A stretch of DNA of 64,000 nucleotides, from contig CAINLR010000106.1 of assembly GCA_903850425.1 (NCBI GenBank), positions 124,001-188,000 on the forward strand, read 5' to 3'. The DNA comes from an uncultured Verrucomicrobia subdivision 3 bacterium. GTDB taxonomy: Bacteria > Verrucomicrobiota > Verrucomicrobiia > Limisphaerales > UBA11358. Each line of letters opens with the position of its first letter. The first letter of the stretch is position 1. The position numbers were made by a program, and so were the translations under genes. The notes under the pieces were generated by a model. It was not told the origin of the DNA. It did no database searches and saw only the letters and a list, made by a program, of their open reading frames with translations. Below, piece after piece: positions 57,542-64,000 of this stretch.

Positions 57542-58945
57542 ATGAATCCCTTTCATTCCAATGTCAGAAAAATATTCTTATTTTCATGCCTGATTTTGCT
57601 GGGGTCGCTTTTGGCTCCGTCGTTGGCGGCCGCCGATCCGGCGGCCCAACTTCAGCCGTCCGTGGCGCCGATCGTCACGATCAATAATGGCGATAATGCC
57701 TGGCTGCTCGCCAGTTCGGCGCTGGTGCTGATGATGACCGCGCCGGGCCTGATTCTCTTTTACGGCGGTCTGGTGCGTCCGAAAAATGTTTTGTCCACGA
57801 TGATGCACAGCCTGATTTTGATGGCGCTGATCTCGGCGGTGTGGATGGTCTATGGCTACAGCCTGGCCTTCGGCGCGGGCAATGCGTTTTTCGGCAATCC
57901 ACTTTCCCATTTATTTTTGAAAGGCGTCGGCGGCGCCCCCGATGCCGATTATGCCCCCACGATTCCCGCCCAGACCTTCATGCTGTTCCAAATGATGTTC
58001 GCCATCATCACGCCCGCGCTGATCAGCGGCGCGGTGGCGGAGCGCGTGAAATTCAAGGCCTATGTCCTCTTCATGCTGGCGTGGATGACGGTGGTGTATC
58101 TGCCGCTGTGCCACATGGTCTGGGGCAAGGGCGGCTATCTGAACTGGGCGCTCGGCGGAAAAATTCCCGTGCTCGATTTCGCCGGCGGCACGGTGGTCCA
58201 CATCAGTTCCGGCGTGTCAGCGCTGGTGTTCGCCATCATGCTCGGCAAGCGCACGGGCTTTCCGCGCGAACCGATGGTGCCGCACAACGTCGTGCTCTCC
58301 CTCGTCGGCACGGGACTGTTGTGGGTCGGCTGGTTTGGTTTTAATGCGGGCAGCGCCTTGAACGCCGGCACGCTGGCGACGAGCGCTTTTGGCGCCACGC
58401 ATTTTTCAGCGGCGGCGGCGGCGCTGAGCTGGGCGGCGGTGGAATGGAAATTAAAAGGCCGCCCGAGCGTGCTCGGCGCGGCGGCCGGCATGGTCGCGGG
58501 CCTGGCCACCATCACGCCCGCGTCGGGCTTCGTCACGATTCCGGCGGCGTTTGGCATCGGCCTCGTGGCCGGCGTCGTTTGTTATTTCGCGGTGACGAAA
58601 ATCAAATCGGTGTTCCGCTACGACGATTCGCTGGACGTGTTCGGCGTGCATGGCGTCGGCAGCATCATCGGCATGTTGATGCTTGGTTTTCTGGCGAACG
58701 CGGAGGTGAATCCCGCCCTGGCCACCACGTTCAAGGCCAATGGGATCGCAGTTTCGCTCGCGGGCGGTTCGCATCAATTCATGAACCAACTCCTCGGGGT
58801 CTTGTTCGCGGCGGTGGGGAGCGGCGTGGCCACATTCATCATCTTAAAAATCCTCGGCGCGTGCATGGATCTCCGGGTGACCCAGGAAGACGAAAGTATT
58901 GGACTAGACCTTTCCCAACACGGGGAGAGTGCCTATAATGAATAA
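57542..58945 (+). CDS. amt: ammonium transporter (Amt family)
   Basis: 467 residues from ATG 57542; TTG codons at 57524 and 57527 are in frame but add no known text. N-terminal signal-like segment (IFLFSCLILLGSLLAPSLAA). Helices follow with SALVLMMTAPGLILFYGGLV, MMFAIITPALISGAVAERVK, WMTVVYLPLCHMVWGKGGYL, DFAGGTVVHISSGVSALVFA and LDVFGVHGVGSIIGMLMLGF. Conserved His residues of the twin-His pore lie in the VVHISSG and GVHGVGS segments. Amt proteins form trimers that carry ammonium or ammonia inward. PII (next gene) blocks them when nitrogen is plentiful. No sigma-54 site is evident upstream. Confidence 0.93.
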   Translation: MNPFHSNVRKIFLFSCLILLGSLLAPSLAAADPAAQLQPSVAPIVTINNGDNAWLLASSALVLMMTAPGLILFYGGLVRPKNVLSTMMHSLILMALISAVWMVYGYSLAFGAGNAFFGNPLSHLFLKGVGGAPDADYAPTIPAQTFMLFQMMFAIITPALISGAVAERVKFKAYVLFMLAWMTVVYLPLCHMVWGKGGYLNWALGGKIPVLDFAGGTVVHISSGVSALVFAIMLGKRTGFPREPMVPHNVVLSLVGTGLLWVGWFGFNAGSALNAGTLATSAFGATHFSAAAAALSWAAVEWKLKGRPSVLGAAAGMVAGLATITPASGFVTIPAAFGIGLVAGVVCYFAVTKIKSVFRYDDSLDVFGVHGVGSIIGMLMLGFLANAEVNPALATTFKANGIAVSLAGGSHQFMNQLLGVLFAAVGSGVATFIILKILGACMDLRVTQEDESIGLDLSQHGESAYNE

Positions 58946-59290
<345 letters not shown>

Positions 59291-59337
59291 TCGGGGCTCC
59301 GCTCGGTCGGCCCGCGCCGAGGATGCAGGCGGCACCC

Positions 59338-59400
59338 GTGCGCGGTGATCCGTCTCCATCCGCGGTTAAGCCGCTTTGTTGCGGCCTGGATACGGATTAA
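59338..59400. repeat. dispersed repeat after glnK, copy 3
   Basis: GTGCGCGGTGATCCGTC, CCATCCGCGGTTAAGC, then GCCTGGATACGGATTAAC, forming an imperfect inverted repeat. Similar text is at 10223-10316 and 22045-22080. Confidence 0.5.
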
Positions 59401-59445
59401 CTCCACCGCAGGTCGGCGGCGGTTTTGCCGCCGGGCGGTGCCGGC

Positions 59446-59883
59446 TCACTTGATGTAGTAGCCAGAAACCTTCCACTGGCCATCCGGGGCGAGCATGGGC
59501 GTGACGGTTTCCACTGCTTCTTTTTTGTTCGCGAACGACGTGTCGAATTGGACAATCACATATTCGCCATCCGGCGCGCCGGGAGCGGTTTTAGTAGATT
59601 GGGCACCCTTCAACTTGCGGCTGACCAGCGCGCCCAGCGGCTGGCGCACCGCAATCATGCTCTGTTCCCACTGCGCTTGGGAAACCGCCGACTGAAAATA
59701 GCTGGCAGCGGTTTTCCAGCTCTCGGCATAGTTGGCCGCATCCACCAGGGCCAGCCACTGTTCGGCTGATTTTTGGGCGGCGGCTTCGGTCGGCGAAACG
59801 ACCGGGACGCTCGGGCTATCGGTCTTGGGTGAACAGGCCGAAACAAATAACACGAGCACCAGGCTCAAGGTGATGTTTTTCAT
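59446..59883 (-). CDS. lipoprotein with DUF4019-like domain
   Basis: 145 residues. Lipobox LFVSAC with Cys17 follows a hydrophobic start. The body reads EAAAQKSAEQWLALVDAANY, AESWKTAASYFQSAVSQAQW, REPLGALV-like RQPLGALVSRKLKGAQ and PDGEYVIVQFDTSFANKKEA, matching the DUF4019 pattern (W..LvD...Y..SW, then ..R.pLG...R.). It should be anchored in a membrane and face the periplasm. Function unknown. It lies convergent to glnK. Confidence 0.8.
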   Translation of the reverse strand: MKNITLSLVLVLFVSACSPKTDSPSVPVVSPTEAAAQKSAEQWLALVDAANYAESWKTAASYFQSAVSQAQWEQSMIAVRQPLGALVSRKLKGAQSTKTAPGAPDGEYVIVQFDTSFANKKEAVETVTPMLAPDGQWKVSGYYIK

Positions 59884-60072
59884 AATGTGGGGACCGTTTA
59901 ATGGTGGTCTGCCAAACAGCAGCCAGCGCGCATGACGGCCTATTCTCCCGCGCGACTTTGAGTGTGGGTCACCGTTTGGTTTCTGTCCAGCCCGCTTTGG
60001 GATGGCGATTTCCCGTCAAACCCCATCAGTGGTTTCCTGCGCGAGCTGGCTGGCCGATTCCCCAAGAAATGA

Positions 60073-60474
60073 TCAATAGTGGATTCGGGTGAAGCCATCC
60101 ACGAACCGTGAATAAACCAGCGCCCCTAAAATCAGCAGGATGAGGGAGGCAACCAAGACGCCCACAAAAATAATGGCGGATAGAAAAATCAATGCGAGGG
60201 TGCGTGGCACGCCGGCAATCTCCCGATGCCAGCCTCCGCGATAGAGACTGACAAAGGTCACCGAGACTGGCAGGACGGCATAGACCAACAAAATGGCCCG
60301 GCCCTCCAGCAGCCCGACGAGCGGTCGAGCGGCCCAATAAGTGAGCCCCAGACAAAGCAGACATACCCATGCGGAAAAGCCAATCGGCGACTTGACCGCT
60401 GAGGCGCGGTCATCTGAGTGCGTCGCGGGCCGGCGGTCGCAGCCAAGCGTGAATGGTTTAGGAATGTGGTGCAT
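60073..60474 (-). CDS. small membrane protein, unknown function
   Basis: 133 residues from ATG 60474 (MHHIPKPFTLGCDRRPATHS). Three hydrophobic segments: GFSAWVCLLCLGLTYWAA, GRAILLVYAVLPVSVTFVSL and LALIFLSAIIFVGVLVASLI. No recognisable motif. Frame and hydrophobicity are the only support. It lies alone between the DUF4019 lipoprotein and the ECF sigma factor. Confidence 0.55.
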   Translation of the reverse strand: MHHIPKPFTLGCDRRPATHSDDRASAVKSPIGFSAWVCLLCLGLTYWAARPLVGLLEGRAILLVYAVLPVSVTFVSLYRGGWHREIAGVPRTLALIFLSAIIFVGVLVASLILLILGALVYSRFVDGFTRIHY

Positions 60475-60928
60475 ATCAATCAATAGACACCTCGGCGGAA
60501 ATTTGTAAAGTCGCCCGCGTTCATTTCTAACCGGGGCATGATCGCCGGGTTGGCACAGAGTATCCGTTCTACTGCAACAGCGCGTCCTGCCATCACCATT
60601 CGGCAACGCCAGCCATTCCCCTTGCCGGGGCGGCGTGGGACTCTAGCCGAGCCGTTGACGGCAACGGGTAACGCCCTCGTTAGGGGGATGGTGGTCATAT
60701 GTGTTGGATTTCAACCTGATGATGCCGGCGTTGGCAACTCCCGAAACACATTCCCGAAATACATTCCGGCAACCGTGACTCTGTTGGTGGTTGGCGCGGC
60801 CAGCCGCGGCGGCCCGTTTTTTAATCTTCTAATAAACCGTCCGCTCGCGTGTCATATCCTGTGACCACGATGTCCTTTGGGATTGGAAGCATGGCTGATC
60901 CCAGCTTGAATATGGAGACTCGCCAACC
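60475..60928. other. intergenic region before the ECF sigma factor
   Basis: About 450 bp between the membrane protein start and the ECF start. A 108-codon frame at 60538-60864 shows no motif. The promoters of both divergent genes should lie here, but I see no convincing boxes. Confidence 0.4.
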
Positions 60929-61486
60929 ATGGCCGTGATGCGACCAGACGAAACCAGCGCGGAGCCGCCCAAGTGGGAAACGATCGAAGAGCTGTTCGCA
61001 GCTCTGGAGGCACCGCTTTTGGGTTACGCCCTGCGCTACACCGGCGAGCGGGCGCAGGCGGAGGACGTGGTGCAGGAAGCGTTCATGAAACTTCACGCCC
61101 AATTTGAATCAGTCGAGCAGCCGCGCGCGTGGCTGTATCGCACGGTTCACAACCTCGCGCTCAATACACGGCGGGCGGCGGGCAAAACGGTTTCACTCGA
61201 TCAATTTTCCGAAGCAGATGATTCCCCCGCCGCCGACACCGCTGATCCCGCGCTGCTACCCGATGAACAGATCATCCGGCTTGAGGGCATCGGATTGGTG
61301 CGGATCAGTCTGGCCGCGCTCGACGCGCGCAGCCGGGAATTGATCCGGCTCAAATTCAACGAAGACCTTTCCTACAAGGACATCGCCGCGCGGACGGGAC
61401 TGACCACGGGCAACGTCGGCTTCATTCTGCATCACGCACTGAAAACCATGGCCGATGAACTGGCCAAGACGGGAGTTGCGCCATGA
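60929..61486 (+). CDS. ECF-type RNA polymerase sigma factor
   Basis: 185 residues. Region 2: LFAALEAPLLGYALRYTGER, AQAEDVVQEAFMKLH, FESVEQPRAWLYRTVHNLAL. Region 4: LIRLKFNEDLSYKDIAARTG with LTTGNVGFILHHALKTMADE. The linker between them contains an acidic run (SEADDSPAADTADPALLPDE). ECF factors turn on a small regulon when an anti-sigma partner releases them. The following gene (61611) is the likely partner, though it is not a classic zinc anti-sigma factor. Confidence 0.92.
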   Translation: MAVMRPDETSAEPPKWETIEELFAALEAPLLGYALRYTGERAQAEDVVQEAFMKLHAQFESVEQPRAWLYRTVHNLALNTRRAAGKTVSLDQFSEADDSPAADTADPALLPDEQIIRLEGIGLVRISLAALDARSRELIRLKFNEDLSYKDIAARTGLTTGNVGFILHHALKTMADELAKTGVAP

Positions 61487-61495
61487 ACCAGAGAG

Positions 61496-61599
61496 GAAAA
61501 CATTCTACATTCAACGCTCAACGCTCAACGCCCAAGTGCGCGCCGCGTGTGCGTTTCATTGAATGTTGGGCGTTGAATGTTGACTGTTCGATGTTTCTC
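61496..61599. repeat. CATTCAACGC-family palindromic repeat, copy 2
   Basis: Left part with AAAACATTCTACATTCAACG and CTCAACGCTCAACGCCCAA, right part with TTGAATGTTGGGCGTTG and AATGTTGACTGTTCGATGTT. The parts are largely reverse complements. It fills most of the gap between the sigma gene and the next ATG and resembles 11072-11175. Confidence 0.75.
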
Positions 61600-61610
61600 C
61601 GCCAAGCGCC

Positions 61611-64000
61611 ATGAACCCGAACCAACCATCACGCGACGAGATCGAGGCCAAGCTGACCGCGCTGCTGCTCGGTGAACTGCCGGACGAGGAAGCCAAGTTG
61701 TTGCGCTGGGCCATCACGCAGGATGCCGAACTGGCAAAATTACACGACCGGCTCAAGCTTGCCATCGGCCTGGTCCGCGAAGTCACCGTGAAGCCCACGG
61801 AAACGGTGCCGTTGAAACTTTCCGACGAGCGGCGCAAGCAATTGTTCGCGCATTTCAAGACGCCGCGTCCGCATGAATCATTTTGGTTGAAGCGGCTGGA
61901 ACTGCCTTCGCTCATTCCGGTCTTGGCGGCTTTGGCCGTTGTGGCGTTGCTCGCGGCGCTGCTGCTGCCGTCGCTCGCCTCGGCCAAACGGAAGTCAACC
62001 CGGGTGGCGGCTTTGAGCAGCGTGCGAATGCAGGAAATGAGTGCTGCCTACGCCGCCAAGGATGAGGCGTTGGGGCAGGCCACGTCGCCGGCGCTGCCGC
62101 CGCCAGTGGCAATTACCGTTGCTCCCGAACCCACGCTCGCGCCACCACCGACGGAAATTGTTCTGCCATCGCCGGACGCGACTTCGGCTGGAATTACCGC
62201 TCAAACCGCTCCAGTTGTCGTTCAACCCAGCGTCGTCACCCGGCAATTATTCGCTCAACAAAACGGCATTGGCCAGAACGTCGCATTCGGCGGGAGTCCG
62301 TCATCGGCAACGGAGTCGCCGCAAGCTCCGGCGACCGCCGCCATTATCCTGCCGCAGGGCGAAGTGAGGGTAGAAGAAAGGATGCCTGGCATTTCCGGTT
62401 CGGAAAGACGGCCGCAATTGGCCAATGGCAGGCCGGAAGCCGAAACGCTGGCGAAGGTGGGCAAACCGCTTTATGAAATGGGCAAATTGAAGGAGTTCGA
62501 GGCGAAGTTGAATTCGGCCGTGAATGGGGACGGCGACAATCGCAGTGCGGCTTACTACTTCGACTTCGCCAACAAGGCAGCGAATAAGCCGGAGGTTGAT
62601 ACGCTAGGGCGCGTGGCCCAGGTGGAGAAACCATTGACGCCGCCTGCGGAAGATAAATTGAGCCGCGAGAATAAAACCGCTCCAGACGCCGAATCCAGCC
62701 GTGATCATGGCATGGCCGTGGCCGGCACGGTCAGAGGGTTTTATGACGATAGTGTTTCAGGTGTCCAAAAAGGGGATGTCGGCGTCAGTGGCGGCAGCAC
62801 CTTTGCGTCGCGGATGGATGGGTTCGCTAACGGAGTCTCCGATATAAACGGTGGTCGTGGCGCAAGCGGCGGCGGTGGCGGTGGCGCGGCTCCCGGATCG
62901 CCCAGTGTCGAATTGAATTTGAGTCGTCTGCAAAATGAGCTGCCAGCGGTGGCACCGGTGCTAAAGCCAAACGCGACGCTGGCCGGGAACGACTCCGGCC
63001 TCGACCGTGCGCGCACGGAAAATCAGCCGGCGAGATTCGGACGTGGATTTCCGCTCGCGGGTCCGATTGAAACTGCTGGCGAAGCTTCGCCAATGTCCGC
63101 AGACAGCTTCGGATTAGCCGACCGTTCCACCGACCTGAATTTGAGGGCGAGAAAATTAGCCGTTAAGCGCGAAGGTCCCGAGCGGCCAACACCGATGCGG
63201 GCAACGCAGGAAACTACTGCAATCAACAATTTTGATTTCAATGGCGAAATTGCCGGCACGCCGACGCGGGCTGGCGGGGCGGAACGATTTTTTCGCAACC
63301 CGGCAGGCGAAGTTACTGCGGACAAACCGCCGGTGTTGGGCGATGTGCCGATGTTGGGAAAATTATTCAGTTCGCGCGCCAGCGCACCCGCCAAGCCCAT
63401 GAAGGGAGTGTTGGACGACAGTGACGCTGACGGCAATTTGGCCAGGGTCAGCAAAATGACGCCGCTGCCGGGCGGCAGTAGTGTGGCGCTCGGCGTTCCG
63501 AAAGAGGAAGGCAAGGATCCGGTTGTTTACAACTTTCCAACCGAACCTCTACGCCAACGGGCGGACCTTTCCTTTAAACTGCTAGACCAGGCGCCCACTC
63601 AGCCGGCCCCGCAAGTTCAGACCACAAATGCCATCGCGACGGCTGGCTTACCGATGAATACATTTGACCGAGCCGTGGTGGCAACAACCTTGCCCGCGTT
63701 GGCTCAAAAAACGGAAGCTGGAAAGGCGGATGGAGATGCGGCTTATCAAGCAGCCAAACAGCGTCGGGACCAGCTGGTGAAGCAGCACGAGCTTTTATAC
63801 GCGAAGCTAGCCGCCGAAAGCTTGGACTATGAAATTCCCAAAACCAGCATGGTTCAAATTACCGACACGGCCGAGCCGGCCAAGCATCAGACTTTAGTGC
63901 AAAAGCTCACCGGCGAGTATGAAAGCAACGCACGCATCAAAGTTGAGAGTGATGTGAATGATATCGCGAGCATGAATGGAGCACAGACGGCGGCCAGCAG
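61611..64000 (+). CDS. large membrane regulator after an ECF sigma factor (3' end outside window)
   Basis: At least 796 residues; the frame is open to the end of the window. The cytosolic head MNPNQPSRDEIEAKLTALLL, GELPDEEAKLLRWAITQDAE suits an anti-sigma-like helical domain, but no HxxxCxxC zinc motif is present. A transmembrane segment about 100-120 (VLAALAVVALLAALLLPSLA) is followed by SAKRKSTRVAALSSVRM. A long low-complexity region follows, rich in Ala, Pro and Gly, with a GGRGASGGGGGGAAPG run. At 574-586 it reads PVLGDVPMLGKLF, the signature of type II secretins. A coiled coil (QAAKQRRDQLVKQHELLYAK) and LDYEIPKTSMVQITDTAEP near the end resemble Wzz-like text. A link to the ECF sigma factor is inferred from position. 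Confidence 0.75.
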   Translation, partial: MNPNQPSRDEIEAKLTALLLGELPDEEAKLLRWAITQDAELAKLHDRLKLAIGLVREVTVKPTETVPLKLSDERRKQLFAHFKTPRPHESFWLKRLELPSLIPVLAALAVVALLAALLLPSLASAKRKSTRVAALSSVRMQEMSAAYAAKDEALGQATSPALPPPVAITVAPEPTLAPPPTEIVLPSPDATSAGITAQTAPVVVQPSVVTRQLFAQQNGIGQNVAFGGSPSSATESPQAPATAAIILPQGEVRVEERMPGISGSERRPQLANGRPEAETLAKVGKPLYEMGKLKEFEAKLNSAVNGDGDNRSAAYYFDFANKAANKPEVDTLGRVAQVEKPLTPPAEDKLSRENKTAPDAESSRDHGMAVAGTVRGFYDDSVSGVQKGDVGVSGGSTFASRMDGFANGVSDINGGRGASGGGGGGAAPGSPSVELNLSRLQNELPAVAPVLKPNATLAGNDSGLDRARTENQPARFGRGFPLAGPIETAGEASPMSADSFGLADRSTDLNLRARKLAVKREGPERPTPMRATQETTAINNFDFNGEIAGTPTRAGGAERFFRNPAGEVTADKPPVLGDVPMLGKLFSSRASAPAKPMKGVLDDSDADGNLARVSKMTPLPGGSSVALGVPKEEGKDPVVYNFPTEPLRQRADLSFKLLDQAPTQPAPQVQTTNAIATAGLPMNTFDRAVVATTLPALAQKTEAGKADGDAAYQAAKQRRDQLVKQHELLYAKLAAESLDYEIPKTSMVQITDTAEPAKHQTLVQKLTGEYESNARIKVESDVNDIASMNGAQTAAS

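Overview
The window looks like chromosomal DNA of a free-living, Gram-negative, heterotrophic member of the Verrucomicrobiota, probably near Pedosphaera/Limisphaerales. This is an inference from gene style: very large exported proteins built of lamin-tail (LTD), CotH and Ig-like modules; exported proteins ending in an aromatic-aromatic-Arg-(Leu/Val) beta module; an ECF sigma factor followed by a membrane regulator whose transmembrane segment resembles a verrucomicrobial pseudopilin; and high GC with many short palindromic repeats. No rRNA, tRNA, CRISPR array, prophage or intact insertion sequence was seen.

Layout. 1-9 kb: the tail of one exported protein, then a 2.8-kresidue LTD/CotH protein. 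9-11 kb: a DUF2249 protein, a Crp/Fnr (DNR-like) regulator and a left-handed beta-helix transferase. 11-12 kb: repeats and a truncated gene. 12-15 kb: two exported glycosidases (GH2 and agarase-like). 15.5-20.4 kb: a TetR regulator, adaptor and RND pump with overlapping genes and a likely operator. 20.4-21.6 kb: four small minus-strand genes (VF530, zinc ribbon, KOW, FMN-binding split barrel). 22-28 kb: a second LTD/CotH giant. 28.6-32.7 kb: a zinc-ribbon SDR, a MoaD-like protein coupled to a BNR propeller, and a membrane protein. 33-44 kb: an exported Gfo/Idh/MocA oxidoreductase, a DinG-type helicase with a hexose-phosphate mutarotase, a TlpA-like thioredoxin, an MFS carrier, an exported protein, MutS, and a decayed toxin-antitoxin pair. 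45-57.4 kb: a signalling block with a MASE1-PAS histidine kinase, a PAS kinase, two receiver-containing proteins, a LuxR-type regulator, two chemoreceptors flanking CheW, and an HDOD protein. 57.5-59.3 kb: amt-glnK. 59.4-64 kb: a lipoprotein, a membrane protein, an ECF sigma factor and a partner that runs off the window.

The genes suggest polysaccharide use at the cell surface (giant LTD/CotH proteins, two glycosidases, an oxidoreductase, mutarotase and MFS carrier), efflux under TetR control, a phosphorelay and chemosensory block with no CheA in view, and PII-controlled ammonium uptake.

The most unusual signal is a set of short palindromic elements lying in frame inside conserved genes: two different ones in mutS, one in the helicase and one in the SDR gene. 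The mutS and SDR copies share a GGTRGGGC...GCCCTACCGAC frame with two internal hairpins. Other palindromic or repeated families sit between genes. This recalls the protein-coding palindromic elements of Rickettsia, but I cannot test that relation here. Other notable points are a toxin-antitoxin remnant joined to an unrelated gene tail, a 104-bp perfect repeat ending two histidine kinase genes, an SDR lacking its catalytic tyrosine, and a sigma-factor partner that carries pseudopilin-like and secretin-like motifs.
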